Shown: positions 21,888 to 29,482 of the stretch, piece by piece
Numbering within the stretch: position 1 is the first letter of the stretch
Layout of the letters: each line of letters begins with the position of its first letter
NCBI RefSeq assembly: GCF_029626025.1
Contig: NZ_JARUBF010000001.1
Location: 6,976,001 to 7,040,000, forward strand
Direction: 5' to 3'
Source: Solwaraspora sp. WMMD406
GTDB taxonomy: Bacteria > Actinomycetota > Actinomycetes > Mycobacteriales > Micromonosporaceae
DNA length: 64,000 bases
Program-made: the position numbers and the translations under genes
The notes under the pieces: generated by a model
Told to the model about the DNA's origin: nothing
What the model saw: the letters and a program-made list of their open reading frames with translations, nothing else
The model's database searches: none

Positions 21888-22209
21888 GCACCAGACCGGC
21901 GGGGGGGTCGGTGCGGAACACGTCGTAGCGGGCCACCGCCGCGCGAATCCGGTCGAGCCCGTCTACGCCGGCACCGGACGCCGAGGGTGGGTCAGCGTCG
22001 CGGCCGAGGAAGACAAGAGGGTCTATCCGGAGTACTTCGCCGATCTCCTGGATCACCGAGAACTTGTTCAGTGTCCGAACGCCACGCTCGACCTTGTCGA
22101 CCCAACTCTTCGACTTGCCGAGCCGATCCGCGAACACCTGCTGGGTCATCCGCCGACGAACCCGCCACTGCGCGATCTGTCTGCCGATCGGGATCTCACC
22201 GCCGCCCAT
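21874..22209 (-). CDS. XRE-type HTH half of a split XRE-TPR regulator
   Basis: The protein is 111 aa from ATG 22209. The HTH is GRQIAQWRVRRRMTQQVFAD then RLGKSKSWVDKVERGVRTLN, followed by VLRIDPLVFLG. Homologues normally continue into a TPR domain; here the frame ends after YDVFRTDPPAGLVRVLG, just past a seven-C run. It could be made as a separate DNA-binding subunit, be fused by ribosomal slippage, or be a frameshift mutation. Its start overlaps the small gene upstream by 14 bases, so it is translationally coupled. Confidence 0.75.
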   Translation of the reverse strand: MGGGEIPIGRQIAQWRVRRRMTQQVFADRLGKSKSWVDKVERGVRTLNKFSVIQEIGEVLRIDPLVFLGRDADPPSASGAGVDGLDRIRAAVARYDVFRTDPPAGLVRVLG

Positions 22210-22372
22210 GACGCCACCGCCGATCCGGCACCGCCCTGGTCGTCTCCTCCACCGGTATCCGCTCCGCGTCGGCGAGTTCCAGAATCCGTTGCCTCGCCGC
22301 TTCGTGTTCGGCTGCCTGGATCGCTGCCCCGGACACGGCCGGGTCTGACTGTCTGCGTACCTGCTTGGCCAT
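22196..22372 (-). CDS. small hypothetical protein, first gene of the coupled XRE/TPR operon
   Basis: The protein is 58 aa from ATG 22372 behind GGAGGG at 6 bases. It is almost entirely helical and charged (AAIQAAEHEAARQRILELAD then AERIPVEETTRAVPDRRWRH). It overlaps the XRE gene by 14 bases, so ribosomes probably pass directly. The nearby palindrome at 22513-22529 is about 140 bases upstream and likely regulates the operon. No family was recognised. Confidence 0.55.
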   Translation of the reverse strand: MAKQVRRQSDPAVSGAAIQAAEHEAARQRILELADAERIPVEETTRAVPDRRWRHGRR

Positions 22373-22512
22373 CGCCGTCCCTCCGCAAGGGTCAGAGGCG
22401 ACGAGGTGACATCCGCCGCCCACCTGGGCGCATCGGGAAGATCCACCTTGTACGTTGATCAACGCCCCGAAGCGACCGCGTAATCACGCTAGGTATCACC
22501 GCAATGGCATCG

Positions 22513-22529
22513 GGGTACACGATGTACCC
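22513..22529. promoter_or_regulatory. 17-bp palindromic operator GGGTACACGATGTACCC
   Basis: It has perfect 7-base arms around CGA. Its complement differs at one base from the palindrome at 23778-23794. It lies between the 3' end of the XRE-TPR gene and the coupled operon starting at 22372, so it probably controls that operon. Confidence 0.65.
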
Positions 22530-22544
22530 AGTGACAGGAGGTAC

Positions 22545-23759
22545 CTACAGGTCGGCGGCACCAATTCGGCGAGCCAGGTCAACCGCCTCGGCGCGTACGG
22601 CTGCCGGCGCTTCACGGGCCAGCCGGGTGGCCATGTCCTGCGCCACCGGTGAGTACCGGACCGTCTCCGGCGATGTGGCCTCGGCCCGCGTCAGCAGGTG
22701 CAGCGTCGCTTCCCGCGCGCCCTCCAGGTCGGCCGAACGCGCAAGCTCCACATAATGCCGACCCCGGCGTTCCGTCGACGGAATGGCCGCCGGATCCAGC
22801 GCGTGCGCGCGGCGCTGTGCTTCGTCCGGATCGCCCAGGTCCACGGCGCACATGACCGCATACACGTCGACCAGCGGCCGGGAGACCCGGGTCCGCAGGC
22901 CGACGAACCCGTCGGGCAACGCTCGCTCCACGACCGCACGCGCGGCGTCCCAGTCTGACCAGGCGCCCTGGTCTCCGGTACGGGCACGGGTCAACGCCGA
23001 ACACAGATGCAGATCGGCCAGCATCTCCGCCCACTCGGTGCCGCCCTCGGCGACCCGAGGCTCGATCAGTCCTCGCGCGTCCCGAAGCCGCGCCAACGCT
23101 TCATCACCCCGGCCGACCGCCCGCAGCAGATGGGCGGCGTACCAGCTCGCCTGGGCGATCGCCAGCGGGTCGTCGGCGTCGAGCGCTGCGGTCATCCCCC
23201 GGTCGACCGTCAGCCACACCAGCTCCCGTTCCCCGTGCCACGCCAGATACGCCTGCGCCAGGTGGTAAGCCTGGGCGAGCAGGGCGAGACTCACCCGCCG
23301 GTCCTTGCCGGTGTGCAACCGCGCCGCCCGTTGGGTGGCGTCGAGCAGACCCGGCAGGATCTCACCGGCAGCTGTGCGCTGGTGGCGCGAGGTGTGCCAG
23401 GTCTGCCAGGCGGAATCGACAGCTCCACGCAGGTAGTCGGTGTTCTCGGGTGCACCGTCGATGGTGATGTGCCATGCGGTCAGAGCGCGACGAACGTCAT
23501 CGACGGCGGGGTGGGACGCCCGCGCGTCGAGCGACATCGTCACCGCCGGACCGAACAGGTCCCCGAGATCCCTGACCCCGAGGTGCGGGGCCAGTTGCTG
23601 CGCGGCTCGCAGCGTCAACGATCGTCGACCGTTTTCGATGAACTTCACGGTGGTCGAAGACAGTCCGCTCAGCCCGGCGAGGCGTTCACGAGACAGGCCA
23701 GCGGCGCGCCGGAGCCGCTGCACACGCTCACCCGGAGTGGATTGCGGTTGACCGGTCAT
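22545..23759 (-). CDS. XRE-TPR transcriptional regulator
   Basis: The protein is 404 aa from ATG 23759 (GAGG upstream). The HTH is GERVQRLRRAAGLSRERLAG then LSSTTVKFIENGRRSLTLRA. The rest is a helical TPR array (LLAQAYHLAQAYLAWHGERE, ASWYAAHLLRAVGRGDEALA, LVDVYAVMCAVDLGDPDEAQ). This is the intact form of the split regulator encoded just downstream. It is a cytoplasmic regulator probably reading a signal through the TPR domain. A 17-bp palindrome directly upstream, and a near copy before the next operon, indicate autoregulation and control of the neighbour. Confidence 0.8.
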   Translation of the reverse strand: MTGQPQSTPGERVQRLRRAAGLSRERLAGLSGLSSTTVKFIENGRRSLTLRAAQQLAPHLGVRDLGDLFGPAVTMSLDARASHPAVDDVRRALTAWHITIDGAPENTDYLRGAVDSAWQTWHTSRHQRTAAGEILPGLLDATQRAARLHTGKDRRVSLALLAQAYHLAQAYLAWHGERELVWLTVDRGMTAALDADDPLAIAQASWYAAHLLRAVGRGDEALARLRDARGLIEPRVAEGGTEWAEMLADLHLCSALTRARTGDQGAWSDWDAARAVVERALPDGFVGLRTRVSRPLVDVYAVMCAVDLGDPDEAQRRAHALDPAAIPSTERRGRHYVELARSADLEGAREATLHLLTRAEATSPETVRYSPVAQDMATRLAREAPAAVRAEAVDLARRIGAADL

Positions 23760-23777
23760 GAGCCACCTCACTTGACT

Positions 23778-23794
23778 GGGTACATCGCGTACCC
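23778..23794. promoter_or_regulatory. 17-bp palindromic operator GGGTACATCGCGTACCC
   Basis: It lies 19 bases upstream of the XRE-TPR start, in promoter/leader position. It differs from the complement of the site at 22513-22529 only at one central base (C/T), which points to one shared DNA-binding protein. Confidence 0.65.
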
Positions 23795-24018
23795 CACCGT
23801 ACGCGCGACGACCTCGCAGGGGAAGCGCTGCCGTACCAGCCGCATCACTTCAGGCCGGGTGCCAGCCCTGGGCGGTCGACCCTTCGACGGAGCAGCAATG
23901 TCGACCGGACTAACGGACGAACCGCCTACGCTAGGTTGGCACTTGGGAACGACCCATAGCCGAGCGGAGGGCCAGCGCCAGGCAACTGCGTCTCACCCGA
24001 CTGAGACCACGACGCAGA

Positions 24019-24052
24019 ACGCCCGGCTGGTCCGTGCGGACCGGCCGGGCGT
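24019..24052 (-). terminator. hairpin downstream of tRNA-Ser
   Basis: ACGCCCGGCTGGTCC pairs with GGACCGGCCGGGCGT around GTGC, a 15-bp stem with one G-T pair, 14 bases after the tRNA 3' end on the minus strand. No clear T-run follows. The gap from 23795 to here shows no gene. Confidence 0.6.
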
Positions 24053-24065
24053 ACGCCCTGCTAGC

Positions 24066-24155
24066 TGGCGGTGGCGGCGGGATTTGAACCCGCGGAGGGC
24101 GTGAACCCTCACACGCTTTCGAGGCGTGCTCCTTAGGCCACTCGGACACGCCACC
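24066..24155 (-). tRNA. tRNA-Ser (anticodon CGA)
   Basis: The tRNA is 90 bases including an encoded CCA. The acceptor GGTGGCG pairs with CGCCACC, the anticodon loop is CTCGAAA (CGA, reading UCG), a long variable arm (TGAGGGTTCACGCCCTCC) is typical of serine tRNAs, and the T arm contains GGTTCAAAT. No integrase or duplicated 3' end is visible beside it. Confidence 0.97.
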
Positions 24156-24245
24156 GCCGAGTAGGCTACCCGACCGGCCGGGGCGCTGTCGCGCGGCATC
24201 CGCCCGTACGCGGCCACCCCCGCCCGACCTGGCAGGATCACGGCC

Positions 24246-24953
24246 ATGAGCACGCACATCGGAGCCAAGCCCGGCGAGATCGCCGAGCGGGTCCTCATGC
24301 CGGGCGACCCGCTTCGCGCCAAGTGGATCGCCGAGAACTTCCTGACCGACGCCACCTGCTACTCGACCGTACGCGGGATGCTCGGCTACACCGGCCGGTA
24401 CGGCGGGACCACGGTGTCCGTACAGGGGTCGGGGATGGGCATGCCGTCGGCGTCGATCTACGCCCACGAGCTGATCAACGAGTACGGCGTACGGACGCTC
24501 ATCCGGGTCGGCTCCTGCGGTGCGCTCAGCGAGGACCTGCGGCTGCGGGACGTCATCGCGGCCAGTGGCTCCTCCACCGACTCGAACATGAACCGGGTGC
24601 GCTTCGCCGGCCTGGTCGACTACGCCCCGGTGGCCGACTTCGGGCTGCTCCGTACGGCGGTCGACGTCGCCGAGCGGCACGGCGTCGACATGCGGGTCGG
24701 ACCGATCCTGGCGGCGGACGCCTTCTACACCGACCGGCCGGACCTCTTCGACACCCTCGCCGATTACGGGGTGCTCGCGGTCGAGATGGAGTCGGCGGCG
24801 ATCTACACGATCGCGGCCCGCTACAAGGCCCGCGCTCTGACCATCCTCACGGTCAGTGACCACATCCGGACCGGCGAGAAGATGAGCTCCGAGGATCGCG
24901 AGCAGACCTTCAGCGAGATGGTCCGGATCGGGCTGGACACCGTCATCGCCTGA
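24246..24953 (+). CDS. deoD: purine-nucleoside phosphorylase, DeoD type
   Basis: The protein is 235 aa, the usual size of the hexameric family. It opens [20 protein letters not shown] with the phosphate-binding GD and R of 'MPGDPLRAK', then [40 protein letters not shown] and [13 protein letters not shown], the conserved glutamates binding the ribose. The final [15 protein letters not shown] includes the catalytic Asp. It splits purine (deoxy)ribonucleosides with phosphate to free bases in salvage. It is monocistronic, next to tRNA-Ser and convergent with tadA. Confidence 0.96.
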   Translation: MSTHIGAKPGEIAERVLMPGDPLRAKWIAENFLTDATCYSTVRGMLGYTGRYGGTTVSVQGSGMGMPSASIYAHELINEYGVRTLIRVGSCGALSEDLRLRDVIAASGSSTDSNMNRVRFAGLVDYAPVADFGLLRTAVDVAERHGVDMRVGPILAADAFYTDRPDLFDTLADYGVLAVEMESAAIYTIAARYKARALTILTVSDHIRTGEKMSSEDREQTFSEMVRIGLDTVIA

Positions 24954-25004
24954 GCGAGCCGACACCGGCGGGCGTACGGCCGGCGGGAGCGACGACGGCG
25001 ATGG

Positions 25005-25535
25005 TCAGCGAAAGAACTCGCGCATCATCGCCGCGCACTCGTCGGCCAGCACCCCGCCGTAGACCGCCGGTCGGTGGTTGAGCCGGCGGTCGCGGACCAC
25101 GTCCCACAGGGAGCCCACCGCGCCCGTCTTGGGCTCCCAGGCCCCGAACACGACGGTGGAGATCCGGGCGAGCACCAGCGCCCCGGCGCACATGGTGCAC
25201 GGTTCGAGCGTGACGACCAGGACGCAGTCGTCGAGCCGCCAGCGGCCCAGTGCCGCACCGGCCCGCCGCAACGCGAGGATCTCGGCGTGCGCGGTCGGGT
25301 CCGTGGTCGACTCGCGCTCGTTGCGGCCGACGGCCACCTCGGTGCCGGCCGCGTCGTAGACCACCGCCCCGACCGGCACGTCAGCAGCGCCCGATCCGCC
25401 GACCGCGACCGGCCGGTCAGCCGCGACCGGCGGGTCAGGCTGCCCGGCGACCGCGAGCGCCCGGCGCATCCACTCCTCGTGCCGCAGGTCGCGGTGACGT
25501 CTCGCCGCCGGCACCGGAGCCGCCCGCTCGGTCAC
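25005..25535 (-). CDS. tadA: tRNA adenosine-34 deaminase
   Basis: The protein is 176 aa from GTG 25535, which overlaps the stop of the gene before it (GTGA). It has the cytidine/deoxycytidylate deaminase zinc motifs: TAHAEILALRRAG (His and catalytic Glu) and EPCTMCAGAL (two Cys). The end, VYGGVLADECAAMMREFFR, is typical of TadA. It changes A34 to inosine in tRNA-Arg(ACG). An extra Pro/Ala/Val-rich insert of ~20 residues near position 45 lengthens the first loop relative to common TadA. It is co-transcribed with its usual actinobacterial neighbour. Confidence 0.94.
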   Translation of the reverse strand: MTERAAPVPAARRHRDLRHEEWMRRALAVAGQPDPPVAADRPVAVGGSGAADVPVGAVVYDAAGTEVAVGRNERESTTDPTAHAEILALRRAGAALGRWRLDDCVLVVTLEPCTMCAGALVLARISTVVFGAWEPKTGAVGSLWDVVRDRRLNHRPAVYGGVLADECAAMMREFFR

Positions 25536-26194
25536 GCCTCCCGCAACTCCTCGACCTCGTCGCCGCAGCCGATCGTCTGGCACACCTCGGCGGTCACGTC
25601 CGCCGGCAGCATGCCGTCGCGGCCGCAGAGGGCCAGCAGCCGGCGGGCGGGCAGGCCGAGGTCGGCGAGCAGGTCGGCGTCGCCGACCGGTTCGGCGTCC
25701 GGATCGGCGGCGGGTTGCTCGTCGTCGTCGGATTCCTCGTCGGCCAGCGTGTCGACGTCGTCGAAGTCGTCGAGCTGGTCACCAGCCGGGTAACCGGCGC
25801 CGCCACCGGCCGCGAAGCCGCCACCGCCACCGGCCGCGCCGGCCCGGGCGCGGCCCGAACCGCCGGCGCCAGCGCCGACGCCGACCGCCACCGGTTCCAG
25901 ATCGACCTCGACCGCAGGTGTGCGCAGATCGCCCACCAGCAGCGCGCCGAGCCGGGACTCCTCGGCGAAAGCGGCGTCCGAACTGAACACGCGCAGATCC
26001 TCACCTTCGTCGAGGCGGAGGATCACCAGGTAGCTGTCATCGGACTCCACGAAGAGCAGCGACACGTCGGCGTCCGGGTCGACCTCGCGAAGCCGGTCGG
26101 CGACCTCGTCGATGTCGGCGACCCCGCCGAGATCGAGCTCGGCCCCGGACCAACCGGCCGGGCCGCGTACGGCAGCGGCAGCGAAATAAGGCAC
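25532..26194 (-). CDS. tRNA adenosine deaminase-associated protein
   Basis: The protein is 220 aa from GTG 26194. It begins PYFAAAAVRGPAGWSGAELD, with VSLLFVESDDSYLVILRLDE and VFSSDAAFAEESRLGALLVG, matching the small acidic protein regularly encoded beside tadA in actinobacteria. The middle carries a long Gly/Ala and Asp/Glu-rich low-complexity stretch (residues ~105-170) that is expanded here. The C-terminus (LLADLGLPARRLLALCGRDG then MLPADVTAEVCQTIGCGDEV) is conserved. Its exact role is unknown; the GTGA coupling with tadA implies a joint task. Confidence 0.85.
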   Translation of the reverse strand: MPYFAAAAVRGPAGWSGAELDLGGVADIDEVADRLREVDPDADVSLLFVESDDSYLVILRLDEGEDLRVFSSDAAFAEESRLGALLVGDLRTPAVEVDLEPVAVGVGAGAGGSGRARAGAAGGGGGFAAGGGAGYPAGDQLDDFDDVDTLADEESDDDEQPAADPDAEPVGDADLLADLGLPARRLLALCGRDGMLPADVTAEVCQTIGCGDEVEELREA

Positions 26195-26350
26195 GGTCCC
26201 CCCAATGGTCCTGCGGATGCGGTGGCGGCACCCGTGGCACCACCGTGAGCAACCGCCGATTCTGTCGTCACAGTGACGGTATCGGGTCAGGCGGGGCGTT
26301 GAGTCCACAACGCCCCGAACGCTGCGCGCCGGGACGCTTCTACGACAGAA

Positions 26351-26470
26351 ATGCCTGGTCAGCCGGCAAGCCGACGAGCAATGCCTGGTCAGCCGGCAAG
26401 CCGACGAGCAATGCCTGGTCAGCCGACAAGCCGACGAGCAATGCCTGGTCAGCTGGCAAGTCGGCGAGCG
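26351..26470. repeat. four tandem 30-bp copies at the 3' end of a minus-strand gene
   Basis: Copies begin at 26351, 26381, 26411 and 26441 (ATGCCTGGTCAGCCGGCAAG...); the first two are identical, the third differs by one base and the fourth by several. On the minus strand each contains the last codons and stop of the gene at 26449-26649. The fourth copy is the one used. Confidence 0.95.
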
Positions 26471-26649
26471 GCGATCAGCTCGCGCAGCCGCTGCCGCCGC
26501 ACCCTACGGGGCCACTCGCACGTACGCCCGACCTTGGCACCAGCCAGCTCGGCGAGGATCTGCAGTCGGCGGCGGTTCCGCTCCGGGTCGAGCGGATGCC
26601 CATTTTCGGCCATGCCGCCGAGAGTGCCGATCCGAATCTGGTTCGTCAA
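26449..26649 (-). CDS. small hypothetical protein whose 3' end is tandemly duplicated
   Basis: The protein is 66 aa from TTG 26649 (an ATG at 26613 would give 54 aa). It is basic and helical: MAENGHPLDPERNRRRLQIL then WPRRVRRQRLRELIAARRLA. No family was recognised. The final codons and stop lie in the fourth copy of a 30-bp tandem repeat, so the repeat seems to have grown from this gene's end. The left side of the repeat leads to the tadA operon promoter region. Confidence 0.5.
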   Translation of the reverse strand: MTNQIRIGTLGGMAENGHPLDPERNRRRLQILAELAGAKVGRTCEWPRRVRRQRLRELIAARRLAS

Positions 26650-26780
26650 GCCCTCGCGACCTCGTCGATCGGAACCCGATTCACAATGGCCGACCGGCCA
26701 TCGGCCGGCAACATCGGCGCAACGCGATCGTCATCACAGACAGCCCGTCGCCACGGACGACCCGTCACCGCAGACGACCG

Positions 26781-27257
26781 TCACCACAGCGGCCAGTCGC
26801 CGGTCGCGATCCAATGGGTGGCCACCGCCACGGTCGCGATACTCCAACCGGCCGAGACGGCGAGCGCGATGCCGGCCGCGACTCCTCGGTCGCCGATCCG
26901 GCCGAGCAGCACGGCCACTCCCCAGGCGACACCACCGGCGGCGAGCGTCGCTATCGCGTACCCGCGCAGGTCCTGCCCGAGGAGCCCGGTCAGCAGCAGC
27001 CACAGGGCGGTGGCCACCGCACCGATGGCCAACGCGCCGGGCCGGACCGGGTGCGGCTCCCGGTAGGTCGGCCTGGCCGGCGCGACCGGAAACGGCCCGG
27101 CGACCGACGGGAACAGCCCGGACGAGGAGGACTGCGGTGGTCTCGGCGGCACCCATCCCGGTGGCGGTGCGGTCCACGCCAGCGGTCCGGACGGCGGGAG
27201 GGGCGGCGGGCCGGGCGGCGGTGCCGTCGGCGGCCAGTTGATCGGGCGATCCGGCAT
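26781..27257 (-). CDS. proline-rich membrane protein
   Basis: The protein is 158 aa from ATG 27257 behind GGAGG. The first 65 residues are Pro-rich (INWPPTAPPPGPPPLPPSGP), a flexible cytoplasmic segment of the sort seen in actinobacterial membrane proteins. Three or four hydrophobic helices follow (ALAIGAVATALWLLLTGLLG, YAIATLAAGGVAWGVAVLLG, GVAAGIALAVSAGWSIATVA). No catalytic motif is visible. It is divergent from the M23 lipoprotein gene, 72 bases apart. Function is unknown. Confidence 0.7.
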   Translation of the reverse strand: MPDRPINWPPTAPPPGPPPLPPSGPLAWTAPPPGWVPPRPPQSSSSGLFPSVAGPFPVAPARPTYREPHPVRPGALAIGAVATALWLLLTGLLGQDLRGYAIATLAAGGVAWGVAVLLGRIGDRGVAAGIALAVSAGWSIATVAVATHWIATGDWPLW

Positions 27258-27329
27258 CAGGTCGCTTCCTCCCGTCCCGACTGGCTGGCTGTCCGCCAAG
27301 CGTACCGACCGCTCTGCGAGGATGGCCCG

Positions 27330-28271
27330 ATGTCCGGCACTGCCTGGTACCGACGCCAGCGGCACCAGCATCGGTGCCCCGACTCCGTCGGCGGCGTGCC
27401 GATCCGCCGGCTCCGGGCCAGCGCGGCGCGGCTTCCGGCGGCGCTGTTTCCAGCGGTGCTGGTTCGGGCGGTGCTGACTCTCGTACTGCTGGCCGCCAGC
27501 GCCTGCGGCGGCGGTGACCTCCCGACGGCTGGCCCGGACCGCCAGGTGGACCACCCGGCCGACACCGCCAGCGGCGAGGGCCGGCCGACAGTGGGAACGT
27601 CGACACCGGAGGTGCCGACACCGGAGACACCGACCGCGCCGGAGACACCGACCGCGCCGGTGACCCCGGCCGCCACCGCTGACCCCGCCACGGCCAAGGA
27701 CTCGAACCAGACCACCGCGACGCCCGAGGACCAGACCGCCGTGACGCCGGCACCTCGACTTCGGTACGCGTTCCCGGTCACCGGACGCCCGATCTCCTAC
27801 CATCCGACCCACTCGGCGTACCCGGCGACCGACATCTTCGCCGACTGCGGAGCACCGGCGGTGGCCGTCACCGACGGCGTGGTCCTGGAGGTGAGCCGGG
27901 TCGACCGGTACCGGCCCGGTGGACCGGCGGGCCCGTTCAACGGCGGCAAACTGGTCTCGCTGCTCGGCGACGACGGCGTGCGGTACTACGGTTCCCATCT
28001 GGACACGGTCGACGCCGGCATCGATCCGGGGATCCGGGTACGGGCCGGTCAGCGGCTGGGCACGGTCGGCCGTACCGGCAACGCCAACAACGTCTGCCAC
28101 CTGCATTTCGGCCTGTCCCCGCCGTGCACGGGCCGCGACGACTGGTGGTTGCGTCGGGGGGTGATCTGGCCGGCGCGCTACCTGGACGCCTGGCGTACGG
28201 GCACCCACCGGTCGCCGGCCGGCGAGGTCACCGAGTGGCGGGACCGGCACGGCTGCCCGACCGCGCCCTAG
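27330..28271 (+). CDS. lipoprotein M23/LytM-family peptidase
   Basis: The protein is 313 aa from ATG 27330. A hydrophobic N-terminal segment ends in a lipobox (VLLAASACGGG), so it is probably anchored to the outer face of the membrane. A Thr/Pro-rich spacer (TPEVPTPETPTAPETPTAPV) follows. The C-terminal ~150 residues are a LytM fold: HSAYPATDIFADCG holds the H-x-x-x-D-like zinc ligands and NVCHLHFGLSP the HxH. It would cut or sense peptidoglycan cross-links; many such domains are active only when key His are complete, and these appear intact. The stop lies in a short tandem repeat. Confidence 0.85.
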   Translation: MSGTAWYRRQRHQHRCPDSVGGVPIRRLRASAARLPAALFPAVLVRAVLTLVLLAASACGGGDLPTAGPDRQVDHPADTASGEGRPTVGTSTPEVPTPETPTAPETPTAPVTPAATADPATAKDSNQTTATPEDQTAVTPAPRLRYAFPVTGRPISYHPTHSAYPATDIFADCGAPAVAVTDGVVLEVSRVDRYRPGGPAGPFNGGKLVSLLGDDGVRYYGSHLDTVDAGIDPGIRVRAGQRLGTVGRTGNANNVCHLHFGLSPPCTGRDDWWLRRGVIWPARYLDAWRTGTHRSPAGEVTEWRDRHGCPTAP

Positions 28272-28321
28272 CGAGGTCCACCGCGCCCTAGCCGCCCTAG
28301 CCAGGTCCACCGCGCCCTAGG
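28261..28321. repeat. short tandem repeats spanning the M23 gene stop
   Basis: CCGCGCCCTAG recurs at 28261, 28281 and 28310, separated by AGGTCCA spacers, with an extra CCGCCCTAG inside the middle unit. The first copy contains the gene's TAG; later copies follow the gene. Confidence 0.85.
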
Positions 28322-28358
28322 TCGACCGGGCCTGCGGTCGATGTGGGAGAGTCACCGC

Positions 28359-29408
28359 GTGAACGTGGCGGTGATCGGGCTCGGGCTCATCGGTGGCTCC
28401 GTGTTGCGGGCGTTCGCCGTAGCCGGCCACCGGGTGTTCGGTTACGACGCCGATCCGGCGACCCGGGCGACCGCCCGGACGGCCGCCGCGCAGGCCCCGG
28501 CCGCCGCCCGCTGGCAGGTCGTCCCGACGGTACGCGACGCGGTGGCCGCCGCCGAGCTGGTGGTGGTGGCGGTGCCGCTGCCGGCCGTCGGCCAGGTGCT
28601 CGACGAAGTGGCCGCCGTCGGCTACAGCGGTCTGGTCACCGACGTCACGTCGGTCAAGGGCCCGGTCCGCCAACTCGTGGAACGTCACCTGCATCGCCGC
28701 CACGACCGGCTGGCGAGCTTCGTCGGCGGGCATCCGATGGCTGGCCGGGAAACCTCCGGCTTCACCGCCGCCGATCCCGATCTGTTCGCCGGGTGCGCCT
28801 GGGTGCTCTGCCTCGATCCGTCGGTCACCTCGGTCACCGACTGGTTGGCGGTGGCGGCGGCGGTCACCGCGTTGGGTGCCCGGGTGGTGCCGGCGACCGC
28901 CGACGAACACGATCGAGCGGTCGCCGCGATCAGTCACGTACCGCATCTGCTGGCCGCCGCGCTCGCCGCGACCGCCGCGACGAGTCCGCTGGCCTGGTCG
29001 TTGGCGGCGGGTTCGTTCCGGGATGGCACCCGAGTGGCGGCCAGCCGCCCGGAGCTGGTCGCGGCGATGTGCGGGGGCAACGCGCCAGCCGTTCGGCTCG
29101 CACTGGACGACGTGCTCGCCGCGCTGGCCCAGGCCCGTGACGCCCTCGACGCGGACGAGCCGGACGCGCTCGACGCCGACGAGCCGATCGCCGACCTGAC
29201 CTCGTGGCTCGCGGCGGGCAGCACCGCGCGGTCGGGTTGGCCGCCGCAACCGGGCAAACCGCTGGAACTACCGGCCCGGCCGGACGCCCTGCTGCGGCTC
29301 GGCCGGGCGGGCGGCTGGGTCACGGCGGTCGCCGACGATCGCCGTACCGTGACCGCTGTGCGGCCGGCACCCGTCGACGACGACCCGGACGACGACCTGT
29401 TCGGTTGA
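28359..29408 (+). CDS. tyrA: prephenate dehydrogenase
   Basis: The protein is 349 aa from GTG 28359 behind GGGAGA. The Rossmann start VNVAVIGLGLIGGSVLRAFA and GYDADPATRATA bind NAD(P). VTDVTSVKGPV, FVGGHPMAGRETSGF and DEHDRAVAAISHVPHLLAAA are the signature segments of TyrA with the catalytic His. It oxidatively decarboxylates prephenate to 4-hydroxyphenylpyruvate (or arogenate to tyrosine). The last ~80 residues form an extra tail with a short duplication (DALDADEPDALDADEP) and no ACT domain is obvious, so feedback control may differ. Confidence 0.93.
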   Translation: MNVAVIGLGLIGGSVLRAFAVAGHRVFGYDADPATRATARTAAAQAPAAARWQVVPTVRDAVAAAELVVVAVPLPAVGQVLDEVAAVGYSGLVTDVTSVKGPVRQLVERHLHRRHDRLASFVGGHPMAGRETSGFTAADPDLFAGCAWVLCLDPSVTSVTDWLAVAAAVTALGARVVPATADEHDRAVAAISHVPHLLAAALAATAATSPLAWSLAAGSFRDGTRVAASRPELVAAMCGGNAPAVRLALDDVLAALAQARDALDADEPDALDADEPIADLTSWLAAGSTARSGWPPQPGKPLELPARPDALLRLGRAGGWVTAVADDRRTVTAVRPAPVDDDPDDDLFG

Positions 29409-29482
29409 CCTTTGGTCAGGCGCGGGTCACGCGGCCGGCGGCCCGGCTGACCCATCGGGGTACCTCACTCGTCCGGGCTGAC

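Noticed and set aside
24066-24155. tRNA-Ser as an attachment site of an integrative element
   Set aside because: No integrase, no second copy of the tRNA 3' end and ordinary genes on both sides.
26266-26278. 13-bp palindrome CGTCACAGTGACG before the tadA operon
   Set aside because: A single occurrence of a short palindrome without a matching site or regulator nearby is not enough to call an operator.
26351-26470. CRISPR-like array
   Set aside because: The 30-bp units are contiguous with no spacers and arise from a gene end; no cas genes.
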